Assembly (NCBI GenBank): GCA_946543095.1 | Contig: CAMNLO010000105.1 | Coordinates: 1-6,133, forward strand | Direction of reading: 5' to 3' | DNA from: an uncultured bacterium | GTDB lineage: Bacteria; Bacillota; Clostridia; Lachnospirales; Lachnospiraceae | DNA: 6,133 bases | In this document: positions 1-6,133 of the stretch, piece by piece | Layout of the letters: each line of letters begins with the position of its first letter | Position numbering within the stretch: position 1 is the first letter of the stretch | Translations under genes and position numbers: made by a program | The notes under the pieces: generated by a model | Database searches by the model: none | Seen by the model: the letters and a program-made list of their open reading frames with translations, nothing else | Told to the model about the DNA's origin: nothing

Positions 1-1144
1 TAAGACTACGGAAGCCTCCGTCAAGATGACGCCGAAGACGAAATCCGTCCAGGCTCAGGCGAACATGGAGATCAAATTCGCCTACTGCACGGAATACATG
101 ATCCTGTTAAAGGAGCCCCTGAATCCGAAAACGGAAAAGGATCTGAAAAAGTATCTGGGCTCTTTGGGAGACAGCCTGGTGTTCGTGGGGGATGATGAGA
201 TGATCAAGGTCCACGTCCACACCAATGATCCGGGCCTTGCGATCCAGAAGGCCCTTTCCTACGGCCAGCTGTGCAATATGAAGATCGACAATATGCGCAT
301 GGAGCACAGGGAAAAGCTGTTTCGGATGTCCGGCGGCAAATACGTGGAGATCAAGGGAGTGGAGATCACGGGCCAGGCGGAAAAGCTTCCCGGGGAAAAG
401 GCTCCGGAGGCAATGCAGAGCGCCGCGGCCTTTGAGGAGCTGAATCAGACCCCCGCCCCCGCAAAGGCGGAAAAAAAGCCTGTGGGCTTTGTCAGCATCC
501 TCTCGGGAGAGGGCTTTGCCACGATCTTTAAGGATCTGGGAGTGGATCATGTGGTGGAAGGAGGCCAGACCATGAACCCCTCCACTGAGGATATCCTCCA
601 TGCCATCGAGCAGGTGAACGCGGACACGGTCTTTGTGCTCCCCAATAACGGCAATATCATCCTGGCAGCGGAGCAGGCGGCAAAGCTGTATCAGAAGGGA
701 GATGTCAGAGTCATTCCCACAAAGACCATTCCCCAGGGCTTAAGCGCCGTCATGGGATATGTGCCGGAGCTGGGGCTTTCGGAAAATGAAGCACAGATGA
801 AGGAGGAGATCTCCCGGATTTTGACCGGGGAGGTCACTGTCGCTGTCAGGGACACCATGATCGATGACATACAGATCCACAAGGACGATTACATGGGACT
901 GGGAGATTCCGGGATCCTGACCGTGGAAAAGACTCTGGACAATGCCGTTGTCTCCACTGTGGAAAAGCTTCTGGAGAAGGCGGGGGACGAGGCGGAGCTG
1001 CTTTCCATGTACTACGGAAGCGACGTGGAAGAAGCAGAGGCCGAGGCCCTGATGGATCAGATCAGGAAGCGCTTCCCGAAAGTGGAATGCGAGGCCTTTT
1101 TCGGAGGCCAGCCGGTGTATCCCTACATCCTTTCCGTGGAATGA
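1..1144 (+). CDS. fakA: Fatty acid kinase catalytic subunit FakA (YloV/DAK2 family), 5'-truncated by the window
   Basis: FakA is the cytosolic ATP-dependent kinase subunit that phosphorylates fatty acids held by a FakB (DegV-family) protein. The first complete codon is at 2 and the frame is open to the window edge, so the start and the N-terminal DhaL-like nucleotide-binding domain lie upstream. About 380 codons remain of a protein usually near 550 residues. Visible are the middle domain, with YCTEYM (Cys codon 86-88), the GDDE-IKVHVHTNDPG motif (His codons 212-214 and 218-220) and KIDNMR. From memory, a Cys and two His at these places bind zinc in the S. aureus protein. An Ala/Pro/Lys/Glu-rich linker follows (about 370-475), then the C-terminal DegV-like domain with EGGQTMNPSTEDI, VLPNNGNI, IPTKTIPQG and the closing GGQPVYPYILSVE. 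The internal ATG at 26 is not a believable start, because family sequence continues upstream of it. The stop overlaps the recG start. Identification is firm; the kinase role is by family. Confidence 0.93.
   Translation, partial: KTTEASVKMTPKTKSVQAQANMEIKFAYCTEYMILLKEPLNPKTEKDLKKYLGSLGDSLVFVGDDEMIKVHVHTNDPGLAIQKALSYGQLCNMKIDNMRMEHREKLFRMSGGKYVEIKGVEITGQAEKLPGEKAPEAMQSAAAFEELNQTPAPAKAEKKPVGFVSILSGEGFATIFKDLGVDHVVEGGQTMNPSTEDILHAIEQVNADTVFVLPNNGNIILAAEQAAKLYQKGDVRVIPTKTIPQGLSAVMGYVPELGLSENEAQMKEEISRILTGEVTVAVRDTMIDDIQIHKDDYMGLGDSGILTVEKTLDNAVVSTVEKLLEKAGDEAELLSMYYGSDVEEAEAEALMDQIRKRFPKVECEAFFGGQPVYPYILSVE
1141..1144 (+). promoter_or_regulatory. ATGA stop-start overlap joining fakA and recG
   Basis: The recG ATG (1141-1143) and the fakA TGA (1142-1144) share bases. 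No good Shine-Dalgarno is seen in the preceding 20 bases; only GTGGA, directly abutting the ATG, is purine-rich. This arrangement suggests that recG is translated by ribosomes finishing fakA (translational coupling) and that the two genes share a transcript. The overlap is seen directly; the coupling is inferred. Confidence 0.75.
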
Positions 1145-3204
1145 CCCTGAGCATTACCGATTTAAAAGGGATCGGTGAAAAGACCGGCAGCTATTACAAA
1201 AAGCTGGGACTCTTTGACACAAGGGACCTGATCCGTTATTATCCCAGGGATTATGATAAAATGCCTGAGCTCAGGGGGATCGCGGACGCCGCTCCCGGAG
1301 AGGATCTGGCGGTCTATGCCAGAGTCCTCACCATGCCCTCCGTGATCCGGGCAAAGAACTACACCATCCTGAATGCGGAGATCGCAGACGCCTCCGGCAG
1401 GATCCGGATCCGGTTCTATAATATGCCTTATCTGAAAAAGGTGTTAAAGCCCGGGACATGGCGCGTGTTCCGGGCTGTTCCCAGAAAAAAGGGAGAGAGT
1501 CTTGTGCTGGACCAGCCCAGGCTCTATGACAGGGAAGAATACGTCCTGCTTGAGAATACCTTACGGCCTGTTTACCCCTTAAGCGCCCACCTGACCGCCA
1601 AAGGGCTGCAGAAGGCCATTGCCCAGGCCCTTCAGGCAGAAGAGCTTCCGGAATACCTTCCGGAGGATCTTAGGGATGGGTTTCCTTCCTATGAAGAAGC
1701 CATCCGCACCATGCATTTCCCCGCCTCTATGGAGGCGTTGGAAAAAGCCAGGGACCGGCTGGTATTTGATGAGTTTTTCCTTTTTCTGTTAAACATCCGC
1801 AGGCTGAAGCGGGAGAACGAGGAGGAGAAAAACACCCATCCCATGATCCCCGTGGCGGACTGCAGAAGGCTTTTGGAAGCCCTTCCCTACAGACTGACAA
1901 AGGCGCAGCTGAAGGTCTTTCGGGAATGCGAGGAGGACTGCCTCTCGGATCATATTATGTGCCGGCTGATCCAGGGGGATGTGGGCAGCGGCAAAACCAT
2001 CCTGGCGGTGTTAATGCTTTTGATGGCTGCTGCCAATGGCTATCAGGGCGCCCTGATGGCCCCCACGGAGGTGCTGGCTCTCCAGCATTTTGAAAGCATC
2101 AAAGCGCTGACGGAGCAATACCGGCTGCCCTTTGTGCCGGTGCTTTTAACGGGGTCTGTTCCCGCGGCGGCGAAAAAAGCATCCCGGAAAGCCCTGTTAT
2201 CGGGAGAGGCGAATCTGGCCATTGGGACCCACGCCGTGATCCAGGAGAGCGTGCAGTTTAAGGATCTGGCCCTTGTGATCACGGATGAGCAGCACCGCTT
2301 CGGGGTGCGGCAGCGGGAGAAGCTCTCCGAAAAAGGGACCCTCCCCCATACCGTGGTAATGAGCGCAACCCCCATTCCCAGGACCCTCGCCCTGATCCTT
2401 TACGTGGATCTGCATATCTCCGTCATCGATGAGCTGCCTAAAAACAGGCTGCCCATTAAAAACGCGGTGATCCCCGCAGCAAAGCGGACTACGGCCCTGC
2501 AGTTTTTGGTCAAGCGCATCCGGGAGGGGCTGCAGGCCTATGTGATCTGCCCCATGATCGCCCCTTCCGAAAACAGCGTGGATCCGGAGCTTTGCGAGGA
2601 GAACGCTCTGATGAATGTGGAGGACTATTCCTCCTATCTGAAAAGGGTCCTGCCGGAAACCATCCGTATCGCCACCCTCCACGGCAGAATGAAGCCTGCG
2701 GAAAAGAACCGGATCATGCAGGAATTCTCTGAGGGAAAGACGGATGTGCTGGTGAGCACCACGGTGGTGGAGGTGGGAGTGAATGTGCCCAATGCCGCCG
2801 TCATGCTCATCGAAAACGCGGAGCGCTACGGACTGGCGGCCCTGCATCAGCTGCGGGGCAGGGTAGGCCGGGGAAGTGCCCAGTCCCACTGTATTTTTAT
2901 TGCGGGCAATGAAAAAAAAGAGACTCTGGAGCGTCTGAACATTCTGGCAGGCTCCAATAACGGTTTTGAGATCGCCGAAAAGGACCTTGCCCTGAGAGGC
3001 CCCGGGGAGTTCTTCGGGATTCGGCAGAGCGGGGAAATGCCCTTTGTGCTGGCGGATATCTATCAGGATGCCGGGCTCCTGAAGCAGGCGGATCTGGCGG
3101 CCGGGAAGCTGATGGCTGAGGATCCGGAGCTTAAGATGCCGGAGCATGCGCTGTTAAACAGCATGCTGGGCTCTTTCGCAAAGCACGGCGCATACAGTTT
3201 ATGA
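1141..3204 (+). CDS. recG: ATP-dependent DNA helicase RecG
   Basis: RecG is a monomeric superfamily 2 double-strand DNA translocase that regresses stalled forks and processes branched recombination intermediates. The 687 residues match the usual length of roughly 680-700. The N-terminal part (about residues 1-240) is the wedge/OB-fold region, beginning with the typical ITDLKGIGEKT. Helicase motifs follow in order: Walker A GDVGSGKT (279-286), MAPTEVLALQH, IGTHAVIQ, Walker B box DEQHRFG (382-388), MSATPIPRT (407-415), LHGRM (H514), STTVVEVGVNVPNA (from 539) and QLRGRVGRG (570-578). The C-terminal LRGPGEFFGIRQSG is a RecG hallmark. The ATG at 1141 is chosen because family similarity starts there and it overlaps the fakA stop. 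The in-frame ATG at 1087 would add 18 residues encoded inside fakA. All motifs look intact, so the protein should be active. Confidence 0.98.
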   Translation: MTLSITDLKGIGEKTGSYYKKLGLFDTRDLIRYYPRDYDKMPELRGIADAAPGEDLAVYARVLTMPSVIRAKNYTILNAEIADASGRIRIRFYNMPYLKKVLKPGTWRVFRAVPRKKGESLVLDQPRLYDREEYVLLENTLRPVYPLSAHLTAKGLQKAIAQALQAEELPEYLPEDLRDGFPSYEEAIRTMHFPASMEALEKARDRLVFDEFFLFLLNIRRLKRENEEEKNTHPMIPVADCRRLLEALPYRLTKAQLKVFRECEEDCLSDHIMCRLIQGDVGSGKTILAVLMLLMAAANGYQGALMAPTEVLALQHFESIKALTEQYRLPFVPVLLTGSVPAAAKKASRKALLSGEANLAIGTHAVIQESVQFKDLALVITDEQHRFGVRQREKLSEKGTLPHTVVMSATPIPRTLALILYVDLHISVIDELPKNRLPIKNAVIPAAKRTTALQFLVKRIREGLQAYVICPMIAPSENSVDPELCEENALMNVEDYSSYLKRVLPETIRIATLHGRMKPAEKNRIMQEFSEGKTDVLVSTTVVEVGVNVPNAAVMLIENAERYGLAALHQLRGRVGRGSAQSHCIFIAGNEKKETLERLNILAGSNNGFEIAEKDLALRGPGEFFGIRQSGEMPFVLADIYQDAGLLKQADLAAGKLMAEDPELKMPEHALLNSMLGSFAKHGAYSL

Positions 3205-3208
3205 ACCA

Positions 3209-3232
3209 GATTAAACGCTTTAATCAGCGTTT
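3209..3232 (+). repeat. Two mutually exclusive hairpins after the recG stop
   Basis: GATTAAA (3209-3215) and TTTAATC (3219-3225) form a perfect 7-bp stem with a 3-base loop. AAACGCT (3213-3219) and AGCGTTT (3226-3232) form another perfect 7-bp stem with a 6-base loop. They share bases, so only one can form at a time. They begin five bases after the recG stop. The second stem is followed by CCC rather than a T-run, so termination is doubtful. Confidence 0.6.
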
Positions 3233-3248
3233 CCCAAAGCTTCAGCTC

Positions 3249-3277
3249 GCGATTTGTGCCGGAGCGTCACAAATCGC
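3249..3277 (+). repeat. Perfect 10-bp inverted repeat (hairpin 1)
   Basis: GCGATTTGTG (3249-3258) is the exact reverse complement of CACAAATCGC (3268-3277). The 9-base loop CCGGAGCGT (3259-3267) recurs as its exact reverse complement at 3341-3349. There is no T-run after the stem, which argues against an intrinsic terminator. Confidence 0.8.
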
Positions 3278-3286
3278 CTGATGGCA

Positions 3287-3309
3287 GATCCAAATCTGAT
3301 ATTTGGATC
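3287..3309 (+). repeat. Perfect 9-bp inverted repeat (hairpin 2)
   Basis: GATCCAAAT (3287-3295) and ATTTGGATC (3301-3309) are exact reverse complements separated by CTGAT. The hairpin lies 9 bases after hairpin 1. It shares the CAAATC/ATTTG wording with hairpin 1, hinting at a related or duplicated unit. Confidence 0.8.
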
Positions 3310-3312
3310 GCG

Positions 3313-3336
3313 CTGTCGCAAAGCGAACAGAGTTCG
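3313..3336 (+). repeat. Bulged hairpin 3 with an overlapping short inverted repeat
   Basis: CTGT-CGC (3313-3319) pairs with GCG-(A)-ACAG (3323-3330) around an AAA loop, with one bulged A. Overlapping it, CGAAC (3324-3328) and GTTCG (3332-3336) form a 5-bp inverted repeat spaced by AGA. That repeat resembles a Gram-positive LexA box but is one base too short between the half-sites. Confidence 0.55.
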
Positions 3337-3352
3337 GTATACGCTCCGGAAT

Positions 3353-3357
3353 GAGGA
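3353..3357 (+). promoter_or_regulatory. Ribosome binding site of degV
   Basis: GAGGA lies 5 bases before the ATG at 3363 and decides that start over two upstream in-frame candidates, TTG at 3303 and ATG at 3351. It begins only three bases after the end of the ACGCTCCGG segment (3341-3349) that can pair with the hairpin 1 loop, so folding here could affect access to it. Confidence 0.75.
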
Positions 3358-3362
3358 TTATT

Positions 3363-4232
3363 ATGCCTAAGGTAGCAGTAGTGACCGACACCAATTCAAC
3401 CGTCCTTCCCGAGGAGGCAAAGAAGCTGGGGTTTGAAAGCCTGGCCATGCCCTTTACCATTGACGGAAAGGAATACCTGGAAGGAGTGGATCTGACCCAG
3501 GAGGAGTATTACAGGAGAATGGAGGAGGGTGCGGATATCGTAACCAGCCAGCCTTCTCCCGGGGACATTATGGAGCTTTGGGATGCGCTGTTAAAGACCC
3601 ATGATGAACTGGTGCACATCCCCATGTCCAGCGGCCTCTCCGGCTCCTATCAGACGGCCAGGATGCTGTCTGAGGATTATAACGGACGGGTGCAGGTAGT
3701 GGATAACCAGCGGATCGCAAACACCCAGGGCTTATCCGCTTCGGATGCCCTGGCCCTGGCAGCGCAGGGGAGAAGTGCCCTGGAGATCAAGGAGATCCTG
3801 GAGCGGGAGAAATTCGAGTGCAGCATCTATATCACCCTGAACACCCTGTATTATCTGAAAAAGGGAGGGCGCATCACCCCGGCTGCAGCCGCCATCGGGA
3901 CCCTGTTAAAGATCAAGCCGGTGCTCACCATCCAGGGGGAGAAGCTGGATGCCTTTGCCAAGGTCCGCACCATGGCCCAGGCAAAGACCACCATGCAAAA
4001 CGCCATCAAAAACGATGTGGAAAAACGGTTTCACGGGGATCTTAAAAGCCTGCGCTTTGCCGTTCACCACACCGTAAATGAAGAGGCGGCGAAGGAATTT
4101 GCGGAGGAGATTAAAGAGACCTTCGGCCTGGAAGAAGTCCTCTGCATAAATCTTCCCTTAAGCATCGCCACCCATATCGGCCCCGGGTCCCTGGCCATTG
4201 CCATCACCAAAAAGATACCGGAACTACAGTAG
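3363..4232 (+). CDS. DegV family fatty acid-binding protein (FakB-like)
   Basis: DegV/FakB proteins are soluble two-domain proteins that bury one fatty acid and hand its carboxylate to the FakA kinase. The 289 residues are of normal family length. Landmarks in order are the N-terminal VVTDTNSTV, TSQPSPGD (T61), MSSGLSGSYQTA (S89-S90), VVDNQRIANTQG, TLYYLKKGGRI, LLKIKPVL, KVRTMAQA and ATHIGPGSLAIA (H271). From memory of S. aureus FakB structures, the Thr, Ser, His and Arg at equivalent places contact the fatty acid carboxylate; all appear to be present. The start at 3363 has a GAGGA site, and the conserved MPKVAVVTD begins there. A FakA gene lies about 2.2 kb upstream, which supports a kinase partnership. 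Firmicutes often carry several DegV paralogs, so the fatty acid preference, or even that this copy serves FakA, cannot be read from the sequence. Confidence 0.94.
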   Translation: MPKVAVVTDTNSTVLPEEAKKLGFESLAMPFTIDGKEYLEGVDLTQEEYYRRMEEGADIVTSQPSPGDIMELWDALLKTHDELVHIPMSSGLSGSYQTARMLSEDYNGRVQVVDNQRIANTQGLSASDALALAAQGRSALEIKEILEREKFECSIYITLNTLYYLKKGGRITPAAAAIGTLLKIKPVLTIQGEKLDAFAKVRTMAQAKTTMQNAIKNDVEKRFHGDLKSLRFAVHHTVNEEAAKEFAEEIKETFGLEEVLCINLPLSIATHIGPGSLAIAITKKIPELQ

Positions 4233-4235
4233 GAG
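4231..4235 (+). promoter_or_regulatory. Ribosome binding site of the topoisomerase gene, on the degV stop codon
   Basis: AGGAG at 4231-4235 shares its first two bases with the degV TAG (4230-4232) and stands 9 bases before the ATG at 4245. The 12-base gap leaves no room for a promoter, so the two genes are probably co-transcribed. Confidence 0.75.
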
Positions 4236-4244
4236 ATTTCCTGA

Positions 4245-6133
4245 ATGGAACAGTTATCAAACTATGATGCTTCAAGCATCACCGTATTGGAAGGCCTGGA
4301 GGCGGTGCGCCGCCGTCCCGGCATGTATATCGGCTCCACCTCCACAAGGGGCTTAAACCACCTGATCTATGAGATCGTGGACAATTCCGTGGACGAGCAT
4401 CTGGCAGGCTTCTGCACGGAGATCCGGGTGGTCTTAAAGGCCGACGGCTCCGCCGAGGTCTCTGACAACGGCAGAGGCATTCCCATAGGGATGCACGAAA
4501 AAGGCGTTTCCGCGGAGCGCGTGGTCTTTACCACACTCCACGCCGGCGGCAAATTCGACAATAATTCGTATAAGGCCAGCGGCGGTCTCCACGGCGTGGG
4601 CTCCTCCGTTGTGAACGCCTTATCCCAGTGGATGGTGGTGGAAGTAAAGCGGGACGGAGAGATCGTCCGGGACACCTATGAAAGAGGAGAGCCCACCACG
4701 GAACTGGAAAACGGCCTGCTCCCCGTCATCGGAAAGACCAGAAAGACCGGGACGAAGATCTCCTTCCTGCCGGATCCCGAGATCTTTGAGAAGACCCGGT
4801 TCAAGGAGGAGGATGTAAAATCCCGTCTCCATGAGACAGCCTATCTGAATCCGGGCCTCACCATCCTGTTTCGGGACGAGAGGGAAAAAGAGACGGATGA
4901 GGAGGTCTTTCACGAGCCGGAGGGGATCTCCGGCTTTATCGCGAAATTAAACGAGAATAAGGAGACTGTGACCCCCGTGATCTATTATCAGGGGGAAGCG
5001 GAGGGCATTGCGGTCCAGGCGGCCTTTCAGTATGTGAACGAATTCCATGAGGAGGTGCTTGGCTTCTGCAACAATATCTACAACGCGGAGGGTGGCTCCC
5101 ATCTGACGGGCTTTAAGACTCAGTTCACCCAGGTCATGAACACTTACGCAAGGCAGCTGGGAAACCTGAAGGAAAAGGATGCCAATTTCACAGGCGCGGA
5201 CCTGCGCAACGGCATGACCGCCGTGATCTCCATCAAGCACCCGGATCCTCGGTTTGAGGGCCAGACCAAAACAAAGCTGGACAACCAGGACGCCGCCAGG
5301 GTGGTGGCCAAGATCACGGGAGAAGAGGTGGTCCATTTCTTTGACCGGAATCTGGAGAGCCTGAAGGCCGTGCTTTCCTGCGCGGAAAAAGCGGCAAAGA
5401 TCCGGAAATCCGAGGAAAAGGCCAAGACCAATCTTCTGGTGAAGCAGAAGTTTTCCTTTGATTCCAACGGAAAGCTGGCGAACTGCGAATCCAGGGACGC
5501 AAAGCTCTGCGAGATCTTCATCGTAGAGGGGGATTCCGCCGGCGGCTCCGCCAAAATGGCCAGAAACCGCATGTATCAGGCTATCCTTCCCATCCGCGGC
5601 AAGATCCTGAATGTGGAAAAGGCCAGCATCGACAAGGTCCTTGGGAACGCGGAGATCAAGACCATGATCAATGCCTTCGGCTGCGGCTTTTCCGAAGGCT
5701 ACGGCAATGATTTTGATATCACGAAGCTTCGGTACGACAAGATCATCATCATGGCGGATGCGGATGTGGACGGCGCCCATATCTCCACCCTGCTTCTCAC
5801 TCTGTTTTACCGCTTCATGCCGGAGCTGATCTACGAGGGCCATGTGTTTATCGCCATGCCCCCCCTGTATAAGGCCATTCCCGCAAGAGGCCAGGAGGAG
5901 TATCTCTACGACGACAAGGCCCTGGAGAAATACCGGAAATCCCATAAGGCTCCCTTTACCCTGCAGCGCTATAAGGGCCTGGGGGAAATGGATGCGGAGC
6001 AGCTCTGGGAGACCACTCTGGATCCCGAAAGAAGGAAGCTGAAGGCGGTGGAGATCGAGGACGCCATGCAGGCCACCAAGGTCACGGAGCTTTTGATGGG
6101 AAACGATGTGGCACCCAGAAAGGCCTTTATCTA
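4245..6133 (+). CDS. parE: Type IIA DNA topoisomerase B subunit (ParE / second GyrB-like), 3'-truncated by the window
   Basis: This is the ATPase and TOPRIM subunit of a type IIA topoisomerase, which pairs with a GyrA/ParC subunit to pass one duplex through another. There are 629 complete codons and the frame runs off the window; from remembered relatives only a short C-terminal tail should be missing. The GHKL ATPase shows EIVDNSVDE (E43, D46, N47), DNGRGIP (D74-G78) and GGLHGVGSS (113-121). The transducer QTKTK loop is at 340-344. The TOPRIM domain has EGDSAGG (E428) and DADVDG (505-510), and RYKGLGEM lies at 575-582. All catalytic residues are present. The segment after the QTKTK loop (about 345-420) departs from canonical GyrB as I remember it. 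The gene also sits behind degV rather than by dnaA-recF, the usual place of gyrB. Both points favour a ParE or second-GyrB role. The family call is firm; the ParE name is an inference. Confidence 0.93.
   Translation, partial: MEQLSNYDASSITVLEGLEAVRRRPGMYIGSTSTRGLNHLIYEIVDNSVDEHLAGFCTEIRVVLKADGSAEVSDNGRGIPIGMHEKGVSAERVVFTTLHAGGKFDNNSYKASGGLHGVGSSVVNALSQWMVVEVKRDGEIVRDTYERGEPTTELENGLLPVIGKTRKTGTKISFLPDPEIFEKTRFKEEDVKSRLHETAYLNPGLTILFRDEREKETDEEVFHEPEGISGFIAKLNENKETVTPVIYYQGEAEGIAVQAAFQYVNEFHEEVLGFCNNIYNAEGGSHLTGFKTQFTQVMNTYARQLGNLKEKDANFTGADLRNGMTAVISIKHPDPRFEGQTKTKLDNQDAARVVAKITGEEVVHFFDRNLESLKAVLSCAEKAAKIRKSEEKAKTNLLVKQKFSFDSNGKLANCESRDAKLCEIFIVEGDSAGGSAKMARNRMYQAILPIRGKILNVEKASIDKVLGNAEIKTMINAFGCGFSEGYGNDFDITKLRYDKIIIMADADVDGAHISTLLLTLFYRFMPELIYEGHVFIAMPPLYKAIPARGQEEYLYDDKALEKYRKSHKAPFTLQRYKGLGEMDAEQLWETTLDPERRKLKAVEIEDAMQATKVTELLMGNDVAPRKAFI

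Larger units (their letters stand above)
3205..3362. repeat. Palindrome-rich gap between recG and degV
   Basis: These 158 bases hold no convincing gene but are dense in inverted repeats: overlapping hairpins at 3209-3232, a 10-bp stem at 3249-3277, a 9-bp stem at 3287-3309, and a bulged 7-bp stem at 3313-3330. In addition, 3341-3349 is an exact complement of the loop at 3259-3267. The stretch is visibly richer in A/T than the genes beside it. None of the stems is followed by a T-run, so it does not look like an ordinary intrinsic terminator. No clear paired -35/-10 promoter was found; TATACG at 3338 is the only weak -10-like word. Possible identities are a dispersed palindromic repeat, a decayed miniature element, or a folded leader RNA for degV. 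This is a description of what is visible, not a family assignment. Confidence 0.7.

Noticed and set aside
1087..1140. Upstream in-frame ATG for recG giving an 18-residue extension
   Set aside because: The extension is encoded by the conserved C-terminal end of fakA in another frame. RecG family similarity starts at 1141, where the ATGA overlap gives a natural start.
2197..3147. Long open frame (316 codons) on the minus strand inside recG
   Set aside because: It is fully antisense to a recG with all helicase motifs intact. Its translation is rich in His, Gly and Leu with no recognisable domain, as expected for the shadow of a GC-biased gene.
3249..3309. Intrinsic terminators of recG
   Set aside because: The stems at 3249-3277 and 3287-3309 are perfect but neither is followed by a run of T on the + strand, nor preceded by a run of A that would serve the minus strand.
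3324..3336. LexA/DinR-like operator, CGAAC-AGA-GTTCG
   Set aside because: The Gram-positive SOS box needs four bases between CGAAC and GTTCG and here there are three. It is also part of a larger set of hairpins, so chance resemblance is likely.
3303..3362. Upstream TTG (3303) or ATG (3351) start for degV
   Set aside because: The added residues come from the palindromic region, and neither start has a convincing ribosome binding site. GAGGA at 3353-3357 fits the ATG at 3363, and DegV similarity begins there.
4947..5945. Long open frame (332 codons) on the minus strand inside the topoisomerase gene
   Set aside because: It is antisense to conserved transducer and TOPRIM coding sequence, has no recognisable domain, and is explained by codon bias on the + strand.
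5842..6042. 66-codon + strand frame inside the topoisomerase gene
   Set aside because: It lies out of frame within conserved TOPRIM and RYKGLGEM coding sequence, so it is a shadow frame.

Overview
This window looks like a core-genome segment of a moderately GC-rich Firmicute. The best guess is a clostridial gut-type bacterium of the Lachnospiraceae. The grounds are the fakA (yloV/DAK2)-recG order, which is common in Firmicutes, the sequence character of the type IIA topoisomerase B subunit, and a DegV protein with Lachnospiraceae-like motifs. The family-level call comes from remembered protein similarity, not from a search.

All four supported protein genes lie on the + strand. The order is: (1) the 3' two thirds of a FakA/YloV-type fatty acid kinase gene (1-1144, 5' end cut by the window); (2) recG, complete (1141-3204), overlapping fakA by ATGA; (3) a non-coding gap of 158 bases (3205-3362) packed with inverted repeats; (4) a complete degV/fakB-like gene (3363-4232); (5) a type IIA topoisomerase B-subunit gene (4245-6133, cut by the window), 12 bases after degV, whose Shine-Dalgarno sequence sits on the degV stop codon. 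No tRNA, rRNA, CRISPR array, insertion sequence or phage gene is visible.

The genes form two tightly packed pairs, fakA-recG and degV-parE, separated by the repeat-rich gap. FakA and DegV-family (FakB) proteins are the two halves of the bacterial fatty acid kinase. FakB presents a bound fatty acid and FakA phosphorylates it to acyl-phosphate for phospholipid synthesis, so the window may hold both halves on either side of recG. RecG (fork remodelling helicase) and the topoisomerase act on DNA and have no obvious biochemical link to the kinase.

The most unusual part is the 3205-3362 gap. It holds at least three successive near-perfect hairpins, a further pair of mutually exclusive hairpins just after the recG stop, and a 9-base segment next to the degV Shine-Dalgarno that is exactly complementary to the loop of the first large hairpin. 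It could be a dispersed palindromic repeat, a miniature mobile element, or a folded 5' leader controlling degV-parE. The sequence alone does not decide between these.
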